Positions 44,427-54,286 of a DNA stretch of 64,000 bases are shown here, piece after piece. The notes under the pieces are model-generated. The model searched no databases. It saw nothing but the letters and a program-made list of their open reading frames with translations, and was not told the DNA's origin. Source of the stretch: an uncultured Clostridia bacterium (lineage in GTDB: Bacteria > Bacillota > Clostridia > Christensenellales > UBA1242); assembly GCA_934749845.1 (NCBI GenBank), contig CAKVHQ010000004.1, positions 49,175 to 113,174 on the forward strand, given 5' to 3'. Position 1 is the stretch's first letter; each line of letters begins with the position of its first letter. Position numbers and translations under genes: made by a program.

Positions 44427-46565
44427 ATGAATCTTACATTGAAATTATCGCAACTTAATGGATTGATTGGAGACTTATTTCAGTATGCAGGTAAATTCGT
44501 ACAAAACCTTTTTAATTCAATAATGGGTTTACTGCTAATTGCTGTTTATCAAATTTTAGTAGCTCCGTTTTTGCTACTTGCAGACGGAATCCAATTATTT
44601 TTTAAAAAGTTAGCAGGATTAGATACATATTATGTTAATGGTCAAGAACAATCGGGAGATATAGTATTGTCGTTAATTAACAACAAAACTGTTCAAGATG
44701 TATTCTGGGCATTGCTTATTTTGGGTGTTGTTCTTTTAATAATTACAACCATCGTTGCACTTGTTAGAACTGAAACTCAAGCAGTGGACAGCAAGGACAG
44801 AAAGTCTAAAAACAAAATTTTCTCCGAATCTGTTAGAGCACTTTTCAATTTCTTTATGGTTCCAGTTGTTGCGATCTTAGGAATTTTTATGGGTAATGCT
44901 CTTTTGAAAGCATTGGACGGAGCCACAATAGGCTCTGGGAAGTCGTCAGAAACTCGAATTAGTACATATATTTTTAGGGCAAGTGCATACGAGGCTAATA
45001 GAGCTAGAAACGATATTGCTTTTGCGGATGATTTAAGATTAAATCATTTTAATGATATGGGCGTAATTCAAGGAACAGATCAAGAGTCGATAGCGCAAGC
45101 GATTGATGAAGCATTTATAAATTTTACTTCGATAGACAATAAAAAATTTAAATATCCTTCTCAAAATTTATTTGCCGATGATGGCACTTATTTACATCTT
45201 TTAACATTCTCAACTTATCATGTAACAGGAGCAAACTCCGTAAAATCATATTTTAGTATATATGACGCTCCAATGGTGTTTTACTATTACGATTTAGCAT
45301 CATTTAATTTTATTTTATGTTGGATTGGAATTTTCTTTGTAATTTGGGTGCTGTTCTCAACTGCACTTGGATTGGTTAAGAGGATTTTCAAACTCACGAT
45401 TTTACTTGTTGTTTCTCCGCCTATTGTTGCAATAAGCCCACTTGACAATGGTGCGGCACTTGGAAAATGGAAAAAACAATTTATTGGAAGCACGCTTTCT
45501 GCATATAGTACGGTGGTGTCACTAAATTTAGTATTCTTACTTTTAGGTCCAGTTACAAACATAGATTTATTCAAAGTTGGACGAGTTGGAATTGCTGCTT
45601 CACTACTTAATAACATTTCGACACTTATAATTACAATCGGTGCGCTATTATTCTTTAAAGATTTCACTAAAAATTTTGCTGATATGATTGGTGGCGAAGA
45701 TGCCTATGCAGATGGCTCAAAAGCTGTGGCAGATGGTGCAAAAAAAGTTGCTAAAGGCGTTATGGGAACTGTTGGTCTTGCTGGTGGATTGGCAAATTTA
45801 AATAAAGCACATAAAATGAAATCGTTGGGTGATACGGAAACTGCTCAAAAATATCAAGATATGGCTAAAGCAAGATTTAAACAAATGGGCGCAAACTATG
45901 GCTCACTTGCAACTAACGGAATTACCGATGGCATTCTTAAAGATATGGGCGATTATGATAAACTTACTGGCGTATCCAAAGCAAAGAAAGGCTTGGAAGG
46001 TGCAAAAACAGTTAAAGAAGCAAACAAAGAGCATCAACAACAAATTGCAGATAAGGCTCGTGGAACTACTTCAGATGCGATAGAAACACGCTTGGCAGCT
46101 ATTAAGAGTGAACAAAAGAGTATGAAGGGCGGTCCTAAAAAATTCTTTAGTTCAAGATATAGAGAATTAACTCAAGAGCGATCTGAATTGCTTCAAGTTC
46201 AAGCAGAAAAGCAAAAACAAATAAAGGCAGACAGAGCTGACATGGCAGCAGGATTTACACCTGAAGAATTGGCAGCAGAAGTTTCTAGAATTGATGCAGA
46301 ATTACAAAAGACTGATAAAAGCACAGACAGGTATAAAGAATTGTTAGCACAAAAAGCCGAAGTAGATAGAATACAAGATGAACAAATGGATCCTAAAGAT
46401 AGAGCGATTAAAGAACAAATACAGAAAAGTTTGAAAAAAGCGGAGCAAAAAAGACAGGTAGAAAAGAAAAAGAGCCAAAAACAAGCTCGAAAAGAAGCTC
46501 GTGCAGAAAGGAAACAACAAGTTGAAAAAGCAAAACAAGATATAGACAAACTTAGTTCAAAATAA
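44427..46565 (+). CDS. Polytopic VirB6/TrbL-like channel protein
   Basis: The 712-residue protein has about six to eight hydrophobic segments: about 30-55, 90-115, 140-165, 285-315, 320-345 and 350-410. They flank a large extracytoplasmic loop (about 165-280). A long charged C-terminal tail (about 420-712), Lys/Glu/Gln/Ala-rich and predicted coiled coil, follows. This matches VirB6/TrbL proteins of Gram-positive conjugation systems and the Mbov_0396-type transmembrane proteins of mycoplasma elements. It would form the inner-membrane channel with the ATPase encoded next. GGAG ribosome site upstream. Confidence 0.75.
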   Translation: MNLTLKLSQLNGLIGDLFQYAGKFVQNLFNSIMGLLLIAVYQILVAPFLLLADGIQLFFKKLAGLDTYYVNGQEQSGDIVLSLINNKTVQDVFWALLILGVVLLIITTIVALVRTETQAVDSKDRKSKNKIFSESVRALFNFFMVPVVAILGIFMGNALLKALDGATIGSGKSSETRISTYIFRASAYEANRARNDIAFADDLRLNHFNDMGVIQGTDQESIAQAIDEAFINFTSIDNKKFKYPSQNLFADDGTYLHLLTFSTYHVTGANSVKSYFSIYDAPMVFYYYDLASFNFILCWIGIFFVIWVLFSTALGLVKRIFKLTILLVVSPPIVAISPLDNGAALGKWKKQFIGSTLSAYSTVVSLNLVFLLLGPVTNIDLFKVGRVGIAASLLNNISTLIITIGALLFFKDFTKNFADMIGGEDAYADGSKAVADGAKKVAKGVMGTVGLAGGLANLNKAHKMKSLGDTETAQKYQDMAKARFKQMGANYGSLATNGITDGILKDMGDYDKLTGVSKAKKGLEGAKTVKEANKEHQQQIADKARGTTSDAIETRLAAIKSEQKSMKGGPKKFFSSRYRELTQERSELLQVQAEKQKQIKADRADMAAGFTPEELAAEVSRIDAELQKTDKSTDRYKELLAQKAEVDRIQDEQMDPKDRAIKEQIQKSLKKAEQKRQVEKKKSQKQARKEARAERKQQVEKAKQDIDKLSSK

Positions 46566-46578
46566 TTTTATTTACTAA

Positions 46579-46616
46579 CAAAAAAAGTCAAAAGTGAAAA
46601 TTTTTGGCTTTTTTGT
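46579..46616 (+). terminator. Terminator after the VirB6-like gene
   Basis: Stem AAAAAAGTCAAAA with TTTTGGCTTTTTT, one G-T pair. Confidence 0.78.
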
Positions 46617-46902
46617 TTTAAATGATTTATAACTTATAAAGTTTAGATTAAAAATAGATGTATTTTAATATGACAAGAATATGAAATATCAATGTAAGTT
46701 TGAACATTTCTAAAGCGCTATAAAAAGTTGTAAAATTATTTAGTCTTAATTTGGATAGAGTTCATATTTGGGCAAAAAATATAGTAAAAATAGCGTTTAA
46801 AAGCCTGTTTTTCTTTGTTTATGAAGATTTATTATTATATAATATAAATGTATATTAAATATTGTGTTTAGTTTGGTGCAAACTAAATGGTGGGAGATAA
46901 CT
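46617..46902 (+). promoter_or_regulatory. Intergenic control region of the VirB4-like gene
   Basis: No gene seen. A -10 TATAAT lies at 46838-46843 (start about 46850). The leader carries a perfect nine-base hairpin TTTAGTTTG (46867-46875), GTG, CAAACTAAA (46879-46887), just before the GGGAG ribosome site, where it could affect translation. Confidence 0.6.
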
Positions 46903-49743
46903 ATGTACTACATACCAAGAAAAACCAAAGTTAGAACAGAATTTTTACCGGGAGTAACGTGGCCTGATGTTATTATTGGCGCACTTGCACTTGCGGGCTT
47001 TATTTTGCTCTTGTCAAGTAACTTTGCTTATCACATCGTTGTGGCAATTATTTGGCTTGCTTTTAGTGTCCTATTATTTTTGCCACTTGCCGATGGTCAA
47101 AAAATGTATAAAACCGCTTTGCTTATGTTTAGGTTTTTGGCATACACGAAAAAGTATTCCAAAACAAAACAGCGTGGATATGAAGACATTAAAAAACTTA
47201 TCCCTTACGAAAGTATTATTGACGATAGAATAATCAATTATGGCACTTATTTTGGTATGGTTTTGGAAATCAAGCCAGTTGAATTTTTGCTTTTAAGTGA
47301 AGAAAAACAAAATGCATATATTCGTTCGTTTAGAAGTGCTTTAATGAGATTGAATACCGACCAAGAAGCAAGTTTGGTTAAAATTAACAAAGCAATTTTG
47401 ATGGACGAATTTATTGCCGATGATGAAAAAAAATATGAGTCCATGCTACGAATGCAAGAAAAAGGCGAAATTTCTGCTGACGAAGTTGAAGCAAGAACTG
47501 TAATTTTCCAAACAAGAGTTGCAAAAATGCTTGAACAAAACGACGAAAATAAGCAGTATGCCGATTGCTATTACATCGTGGTGTACGATAAAGACAAAAC
47601 TGCACTGCTTGATACTGTCGAAGGCATGATGAATTCGCTTGCTAGCGGTCAAACACCAATACGAAGCAAAATTTGTCGTGGCAAAGATTTAGGCGTGTTC
47701 TTGCGTTCAAACTATAACAAAGACTTTGACGAAAGAGAAGCACAAAACAAAAGCAGTTTAGGCTTGCTTGATTGGACTATTCCAGAAAAAGTTGAGTTCA
47801 AAACCGGCTATACAAGAATTGACGGACAGGAATTTAGAACATTTAATATCACAGACTATCCACTTTCGGTTTACAACGGCTGGCTTTTCCCAATAACAAG
47901 TATGCCAAACTCCAAAGTGGTTATGAATTTGTCTCCAATTTCAAGGTTAGATGCCGAAAAAATGCTTGATAAGGCAATTATCGAAATGGAAGCAAAGTCA
48001 ACTTATTCCAGAAAGACAAGTAAAAGAATTGAAAATGAAACGCACTTACAAACATTAAGACAAGTTTTAACCGACATTAAAAACAGCAACGAAAACTTAT
48101 TTAATGTAAATATTCACATCACTTGCGAAGAATACATGAAAAAAGAAATGAGAGCGCTTTTGAAGGAAAGTGGCTTTAAATTTACCGAAATGTTTGGTAG
48201 ACAAGTTGATAGTTTTGTAAGTTCAAACATTTCACGATTGGACACATGTAATGATAATCTTCGTGGTATAAACACAACACCATTAAGTGCTTGTTTCCCA
48301 TTTATTTCAAGTGCTATGAGCGACCAAGGCGGTTTCTACATTGGCTATAACAATCAAGGTAATGTGTTTATCAACTTTTTTAGAAGAGATAGTGAGCGTG
48401 TTAACTCCAACATGATGATTATTGGAAAGAGTGGTGGTGGTAAATCGTTTGCGACTAAAGACCTTCTTGCCAATATGGCGGGCGATAACAGTAAAATATT
48501 CGTTCTCGACCCAGAGTATGAATACGCAATTTTGTCAAATAACCTTTGCGGAAAAGTTATCGACGTTGGTTCTGGCTTGCAAGGAAGAATTAACCCATTT
48601 CACATAACTCCATCTCTTCAAGCCGAAGAAGGCATGGGCGAGCAGGAAGATTACGCTGGACACTTGCAGTTCTTGGAACAATATTTCCGTGTTATTTTGG
48701 ATGGAATGAATTCGGATGCATTTGAAAAAGTCAACAGTTTGGTTATTGATATGTACAAGAAAAAGGGAATTGATGCCACAACCGATTTAACTAAACTAAC
48801 TCCAGAAGATTTCCCAATTTTCGATGATTTGTATAACATTGTGTTAGAAAAAGTTAGCGAAGAAAAAGACGAGTATTTGAGAAGAATGTATCAAATTATT
48901 CAAACATATATTCAAAAATTCGCAACTGGCGGACGAAACGCAAACCTTTGGAACGGTCCAACAACTTTGGAAACTAAACAAAACTTTGTTGTATTCAGTT
49001 TCCGTTCGTTGCTTGCCAACCAAAACAAAGTGCTTGCAAACGCACAAATGCTTTTGGTTTTGAGATATCTTAACAATGAAATTATTAAAAACAAGGAATT
49101 TAATGCGATGATGGGATTTAAAGAATCGGACCCAGACCGCAGAAAAATTATTGTTGCTGTTGATGAAGCGCACGTCTTTATTGATGCAAAATATCCTATT
49201 GCGCTTGATTTCATGCAAACACTTGCAAAACGTATTCGTAAGTACGACGGAATGCAAATTATCATTACGCAAAACATTAAAGACTTCGTTGGTTCAGCCG
49301 AAATTGCAAAACAATCAACTGCAATTATTAACGCTTCGCAATTCACAATGGTTCTTTCACTTGCACCTAACGATATGACCGACTTGGTTGAACTATATCG
49401 TAACGCGGGTGGTATAAACGAAGACGAACAGCAAACTATTGTTCAAGCAAATCGTGGTGAAGCCTTCTTGATAACTTCTCCACTTTCAAGAACTTTCTTA
49501 AAAATTCATGCCTACGATGAAGTTAGAAAAATGTTCGACACCGATGGCTACACCAAGCCGATAATCGAAAAACTTCACGAAGAAATGGAAGAAGCAAGAC
49601 GACAAGACGAAGAACTTGAAAAAGCCGAGCAAGAAAAAGCTCAAGAAATTGAGAACCAAGAACGCAAAAGCGATGAGCAAACTGGCGAAGGAGAACCTTC
49701 TCAGGGTGATGACAATCCAGATAACAATGGCGAAAATGTTTAA
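46903..49743 (+). CDS. VirB4-type secretion ATPase with N-terminal VirB3/PrgI-like membrane domain
   Basis: The 946-residue protein begins with a short PrgI/VirB3-like domain with two hydrophobic helices (about 20-37 and 42-62). A VirB4 body follows: Walker A IGKSGGGKS (507-515), then VLDPEYEYA and GRINPFHI, Walker B IIVAVDEAHVFID near residue 755 and TQNIKDF. The acidic, Glu/Lys-rich tail is low complexity. VirB4 ATPases power assembly and transport in type IV secretion. I chose the ATG at 46903, with GGGAG upstream. An ATG at 46864 lies before a leader hairpin. The arrangement matches TraE/Mbov_0397-type ATPases. Confidence 0.92.
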   Translation: MYYIPRKTKVRTEFLPGVTWPDVIIGALALAGFILLLSSNFAYHIVVAIIWLAFSVLLFLPLADGQKMYKTALLMFRFLAYTKKYSKTKQRGYEDIKKLIPYESIIDDRIINYGTYFGMVLEIKPVEFLLLSEEKQNAYIRSFRSALMRLNTDQEASLVKINKAILMDEFIADDEKKYESMLRMQEKGEISADEVEARTVIFQTRVAKMLEQNDENKQYADCYYIVVYDKDKTALLDTVEGMMNSLASGQTPIRSKICRGKDLGVFLRSNYNKDFDEREAQNKSSLGLLDWTIPEKVEFKTGYTRIDGQEFRTFNITDYPLSVYNGWLFPITSMPNSKVVMNLSPISRLDAEKMLDKAIIEMEAKSTYSRKTSKRIENETHLQTLRQVLTDIKNSNENLFNVNIHITCEEYMKKEMRALLKESGFKFTEMFGRQVDSFVSSNISRLDTCNDNLRGINTTPLSACFPFISSAMSDQGGFYIGYNNQGNVFINFFRRDSERVNSNMMIIGKSGGGKSFATKDLLANMAGDNSKIFVLDPEYEYAILSNNLCGKVIDVGSGLQGRINPFHITPSLQAEEGMGEQEDYAGHLQFLEQYFRVILDGMNSDAFEKVNSLVIDMYKKKGIDATTDLTKLTPEDFPIFDDLYNIVLEKVSEEKDEYLRRMYQIIQTYIQKFATGGRNANLWNGPTTLETKQNFVVFSFRSLLANQNKVLANAQMLLVLRYLNNEIIKNKEFNAMMGFKESDPDRRKIIVAVDEAHVFIDAKYPIALDFMQTLAKRIRKYDGMQIIITQNIKDFVGSAEIAKQSTAIINASQFTMVLSLAPNDMTDLVELYRNAGGINEDEQQTIVQANRGEAFLITSPLSRTFLKIHAYDEVRKMFDTDGYTKPIIEKLHEEMEEARRQDEELEKAEQEKAQEIENQERKSDEQTGEGEPSQGDDNPDNNGENV

Positions 49744-49775
49744 AATAAAACTTAGAAAACTCCGTTTTATTTTTT
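49744..49775 (+). terminator. Terminator after the VirB4-like gene
   Basis: Stem AATAAAAC with GTTTTATT and a T run. Confidence 0.75.
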
Positions 49776-49781
49776 GCAAAT

Positions 49782-49810
49782 TTGATTTATTTTAAATTTT
49801 ATGTTATAAT
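49782..49810 (+). promoter_or_regulatory. Promoter of the 49831 gene
   Basis: -35 TTGATT (49782-49787), 17-base spacer, extended -10 TGTTATAAT with hexamer at 49805-49810. Confidence 0.72.
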
Positions 49811-49830
49811 ATATTATATTAGGAGGGTTT

Positions 49831-50073
49831 ATGGATAAAGAAACGTTAAAAGTAAAACAACTTTCTTTCACGATATTTGAAAAAATTTTGCTTGATGGCG
49901 AATATCAAAACAAGCAAGAAATATTGCTTAAAGCCGTAAAACTTTCCAAAGAAGCAAGAAGCAAAAATGCTCCAAAAAGTTTTGTTCTTGCACAAGATGA
50001 AGCCTTAAAAATGATAAAAAATCTTTCTTTTGAGGAGATTAAGGAAATTATTGCAATTTTAAAAAATGACTAA
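49831..50073 (+). CDS. Small helical protein, unrecognised
   Basis: The 80-residue protein is charged and predicted to be all helical, with no membrane segment or cysteines. I do not recognise it. It has an excellent AGGAGG ribosome site, its own promoter and its own terminator, so it is very likely a real and well-expressed gene. Its place directly after the secretion-like locus makes a link to that system possible but unproved. Confidence 0.75.
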   Translation: MDKETLKVKQLSFTIFEKILLDGEYQNKQEILLKAVKLSKEARSKNAPKSFVLAQDEALKMIKNLSFEEIKEIIAILKND

Positions 50074-50096
50074 TCGGCTTGTTGCCGATTTTTGTT
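50072..50096 (+). terminator. Terminator after the 49831 gene
   Basis: Stem AATCGGC (50072-50078) with GCCGATT (50084-50090) and Ts. Confidence 0.9.
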
Positions 50097-50187
50097 TACA
50101 TAAATTGGATAAATAATGTTTAAATAAAATTGGTGTTTGATTTTGTTATATTGCTAATTTTTACTTTTATTTTCCGTGTTTATTATT

Positions 50188-50206
50188 TATAATAAAAATA
50201 GGTGAT
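50188..50206 (+). promoter_or_regulatory. -10 box and ribosome site of the 50211 gene
   Basis: -10 TATAAT (50188-50193) predicts a start at about 50200, the first base of the AGGTGAT ribosome site. The leader would be only about 11 nucleotides. Confidence 0.55.
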
Positions 50207-50210
50207 ACTT

Positions 50211-51470
50211 ATGAAGGATTTTAAAAAAGAGTTAAAAGAAATTTCTATTATTATTCCAAATTGCGATTTTGCAAAATTAAGTGAAATTGAGCAAACAGTG
50301 TCTAAAATAATTCCAGACGGTTTTAGTGCTGTTTATATTTTAGTGCATAAGCAAAAAATAGAAAAATTAAGTGATGAAAAACATATTTTTGTTGAGTGCG
50401 AAAAAGACTATTCCTATAACGAACAAATCACAAAAGCATTTGAAAGTGTTCGTGGAGAATGTGTTGCCATTTGCGACACCAATGTTGCAAGATATCCTGA
50501 ATATTTGGCAGAAATGTTAAAAGAGTGGCGATTGGGTGCAAAAATTGTTAGAACTAAAGTTCAACGCCCAACATCTTTTTGGGGTAAAGTTGGAAACTTT
50601 TTTGTGAAAATTAAAAATGCTGTTTATAACTTCTTTTTAAAATTGAATGGTTATATGCCAGACACTTTGTGTTTAAACACTTTCCAACTTTTTGATAAGC
50701 AAGTTTACAACCTTATTCAAGCACTTCCCGAGAAAAATGCTTATTTAAGAAATAGCACGGAACTAAAATCATACGAAAATATTGTTTTAACAACAAATGA
50801 AAAAATTGAAGTTAAAAACGACAAACTTGTGTGGGATGCAAAACTAATCACAAGCGTTTCTATGCTAGGATTGTTTGCAGTGTTTTTCATATTGTCGTTC
50901 GTGCTTTATCCACTTGCTAAACAACGCGCAATAAATTTTACTTTCGTTTCACTTATGGTGTTTATTTGTGTTGGTTTAGTTTTGGGGTCAGTTGCATTTT
51001 TCTACTCTGCGCTAATCGACAACAAAATGGGATATAAACATAGGGTTAAGGCTTATCTTGCCGATGACGATTATGAAGACGAAGAAAAAGCAGAAGCAGT
51101 TTTTGCTGATAGTTTATTTAGTGATAATGAAATTAGTGAACCAATAAGCGAGTCAGAAAGCAAGCCTAAAGCAAAAAAATCAAATAAAAAAGAAAAATTA
51201 GAACAACCAGAACAAGAAAAATCGTCTGTTAAATTAGACGACGAAAAAATTGAAGCCGAAAATGAAAATAGCGAACTAAAATATTCACAAGATGATAATA
51301 CTCAAGCTTTACCACAACAAGAAGCCGAAACAAACTCGAAAAAAGAACCTTCAAGTGGCGAAAAAAAAGAGTATACAAAACGCACAAGAAAGCACAATAA
51401 AGGTGCTAAAAAAATGAAGATTGAAGAAGTTAACGAAGATAATAAAAAAGTTATTAAAGTTATTAAATAG
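50211..51470 (+). CDS. Divergent GT2-like membrane protein with long charged tail
   Basis: The 419-residue protein resembles dolichol-phosphate-mannose-synthase/GtrB-type family 2 glycosyltransferases in layout. It has an opening ISIIIPNCDF strand, RGECVAICDTNVARYPEYLAEML where these enzymes have their DXD loop, a helical amphipathic region (WGKVGNFFVKIKNAVYNFF) and two C-terminal transmembrane helices (about 218-240 and 246-268). The DXD reads CDTN, so activity is doubtful. A hydrophilic tail of about 140 residues rich in Glu, Lys and Ser is unusual. I chose the ATG at 50211 over a GTG at 50202 that overlaps the ribosome site. Confidence 0.68.
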   Translation: MKDFKKELKEISIIIPNCDFAKLSEIEQTVSKIIPDGFSAVYILVHKQKIEKLSDEKHIFVECEKDYSYNEQITKAFESVRGECVAICDTNVARYPEYLAEMLKEWRLGAKIVRTKVQRPTSFWGKVGNFFVKIKNAVYNFFLKLNGYMPDTLCLNTFQLFDKQVYNLIQALPEKNAYLRNSTELKSYENIVLTTNEKIEVKNDKLVWDAKLITSVSMLGLFAVFFILSFVLYPLAKQRAINFTFVSLMVFICVGLVLGSVAFFYSALIDNKMGYKHRVKAYLADDDYEDEEKAEAVFADSLFSDNEISEPISESESKPKAKKSNKKEKLEQPEQEKSSVKLDDEKIEAENENSELKYSQDDNTQALPQQEAETNSKKEPSSGEKKEYTKRTRKHNKGAKKMKIEEVNEDNKKVIKVIK

Positions 51471-51507
51471 CAAAAATTGTCCATAATAAATCGAAAAGGG
51501 GTATATT

Positions 51508-52623
51508 ATGGATAGTAGAATTACACAACTTGCCAAAAATTTAGTTGAATATTCTTGTTCACTTAAAAAAGGCGAAAAAATACTTATTGAAGCCGGTATA
51601 CTTGCCGAGCCTTTAGTAACAGAAATTGTAAAGAAAGTCTATCAGGTGGGTGGACTTCCTTTTGTTAAACTCAAAAGTCAATCAATTCAAAAAGCATTGC
51701 TTGAAGGAACAAGTGAAGAACATTGCAAACTTATGGCGGACTATTTTAAGCCAGAAATTAGCGACATGGATGCATATATTGGCATAACAGCAAGTCAAAA
51801 TGTTTATGAACTTTCTTCAATAGATAAGCAAAAAATGAGAAATTTTAATATTTACTATCAAAAGCCCATTCATCACGACATTCGCGTGACAAAAACAAAA
51901 TGGGTTATTTTGCAGTATCCAACTCCTGCGTTTTCACAAATGGCAGGAAAAAGCACCGAAGAATTTGAAAAATTTTATTTTGATGTTTGCAATTTGGACT
52001 ACGCAAAAATGAACAAAGCCATGGATAATTTAAAAAATCTTATGGAGAGAACTGATAAAGTTAAAATTATTTCAAACGGAACAGACCTTGAATTTTCTAT
52101 AAAAAATATTCGTGCAATAAAATGTGCGGGCGAAATGAACATTCCAGACGGAGAAGTGTACACAGCACCTGTTAGAAATAGCGTTAATGGAGTGCTGACC
52201 TATAATGTTCCAACTATGTATAACGGAATTAGGTTTGACAATGTTAAATTTAAGTTTAAAGACGGAAAAATTATTGAAGCAACAAGTTTAAATAACACCG
52301 ACGAATTAAACAAAATTTTGGATACAGACGAAGGGGCAAGATATATTGGAGAATTTTCGTTTGGGCTAAACCCTTACATTTTAGAACCAATGATGGATAT
52401 TTTGTTTGATGAAAAAATTGCGGGAAGTTTTCACTTTACTCCCGGCAGTTGCTATAACGATGCCTATAATGGAAACGATAGTGCAGTTCACTGGGATATG
52501 GTGCAAATTCAGCGTAAAGACCATGGCGGTGGAGAAATTTGGCTAGACGGAGTTTTGGTTAGAAAAGACGGACTTTTTGTTCTTCCAGAACTTGAATGTT
52601 TAAATCCAGAAAATTTGAAATAA
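51508..52623 (+). CDS. M29-family aminopeptidase
   Basis: The 371-residue enzyme matches the AmpS/thermophilic aminopeptidase family (peptidase M29), a two-metal exopeptidase that removes N-terminal residues from peptides. Metal-site segments are visible in order: CAGEMNIPDGEVYTAP, GEFSFGLNPYI, GSFHFTPGSCY and SAVHWDMVQI with the His/Asp pair. The length is slightly short of the usual 400-410. AAAGGGG ribosome site. It lies 37 bases after the GT2-like gene, with no terminator seen between them. Confidence 0.92.
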   Translation: MDSRITQLAKNLVEYSCSLKKGEKILIEAGILAEPLVTEIVKKVYQVGGLPFVKLKSQSIQKALLEGTSEEHCKLMADYFKPEISDMDAYIGITASQNVYELSSIDKQKMRNFNIYYQKPIHHDIRVTKTKWVILQYPTPAFSQMAGKSTEEFEKFYFDVCNLDYAKMNKAMDNLKNLMERTDKVKIISNGTDLEFSIKNIRAIKCAGEMNIPDGEVYTAPVRNSVNGVLTYNVPTMYNGIRFDNVKFKFKDGKIIEATSLNNTDELNKILDTDEGARYIGEFSFGLNPYILEPMMDILFDEKIAGSFHFTPGSCYNDAYNGNDSAVHWDMVQIQRKDHGGGEIWLDGVLVRKDGLFVLPELECLNPENLK

Positions 52624-52672
52624 ATTGCAAAAAAAACGTATTTTATTATGATTTTTGATGCAAAAAATATAG

Positions 52673-53710
<1,038 letters not shown>

Positions 53711-53718
53711 TAAAATAA

Positions 53719-53760
53719 TTGCAAAATAAATCTCCTTTGTGGTAATATTACATAAAGGGG
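53719..53760 (+). promoter_or_regulatory. Promoter of the TM2 gene with very short leader
   Basis: -35 TTGCAA (53719-53724), 18-base spacer, extended -10 TGTGGTAATAT with hexamer at 53743-53748. Predicted start 53755 at the AAGGGG ribosome site. An inverted repeat (TCTCCTTT, 53731-53738, with AAAGGGGA) overlaps the promoter and may act as the gap terminator. Confidence 0.55.
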
Positions 53761-53767
53761 ATTTTTA

Positions 53768-54241
53768 ATGGTTTGTCCAAAATGTTATGGAAAAATTGAT
53801 AAAATTAGTAAAAAATGCATGTCTTGTGGTTTTAACTTAAACTCAATAAAAGGTGCAACACACGGGGCAGTGAAGCAGGCTAGAAAAGATGGCTTTGGCG
53901 ATGATGTTGTGTATACCAGTGATTTGCCAGAAGATATTAGCAAAAAAAAGTTGTTGCTTTTATGCATTTTTTTAGGCTTCTTTGGAGCGCATAGTTATTA
54001 CGCGGGCAAATTTTGGAAGGGCTTGTTTTCGACAATAGTTTTTAGCGCGATGATTGCTTTTACAACTTTAACTATCATTTATTTAAACATAAAAAATATT
54101 TGGGGTATTGCTGGCACATGGGCTATGTCCGTAACATCTTTGCTTATGGGCATAAATATTGCGATGTTCTTTTTCGATTTAGTAAAAATTTGCACCAACA
54201 AATATAAGGTTTCAGTTTATAAGGATTCGTTTTCAAACTAG
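53768..54241 (+). CDS. TM2-domain membrane protein with N-terminal zinc ribbon
   Basis: The 157-residue protein starts with a zinc ribbon (CPKC...CMSC) and a basic/acidic linker. It continues with a TM2 domain: LCIFLGFFGAHSYYAGKFWKGL, with the short loop typical of the family, then two or three further hydrophobic helices. TM2 proteins are widespread and mostly of unknown function. It is convergent with the GGGtGRT gene, sharing a bidirectional terminator. Confidence 0.87.
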   Translation: MVCPKCYGKIDKISKKCMSCGFNLNSIKGATHGAVKQARKDGFGDDVVYTSDLPEDISKKKLLLLCIFLGFFGAHSYYAGKFWKGLFSTIVFSAMIAFTTLTIIYLNIKNIWGIAGTWAMSVTSLLMGINIAMFFFDLVKICTNKYKVSVYKDSFSN

Positions 54242-54251
54242 AGCATAAAAA

Positions 54252-54286
54252 AACATATTGAATGGTTTCAATATGTTCTTTTTTTT
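54252..54286. terminator. Bidirectional terminator between TM2 and GGGtGRT genes
   Basis: Eleven-base stem AACATATTGAA (54252-54262) with TTCAATATGTT (54267-54277), A run before and T run after. Confidence 0.9.

Noticed and set aside
48844..49346. Minus-strand open frames inside the VirB4-like gene
   Set aside because: The sense strand encodes conserved ATPase motifs there; the antisense frames have no promoter or ribosome site.
39166..49743. Recently acquired integrative conjugative element
   Set aside because: No relaxase, integrase, transposase, direct repeats or tRNA target is visible, and codon and base use look like the neighbouring genes; kept only as a divergent secretion-like locus.
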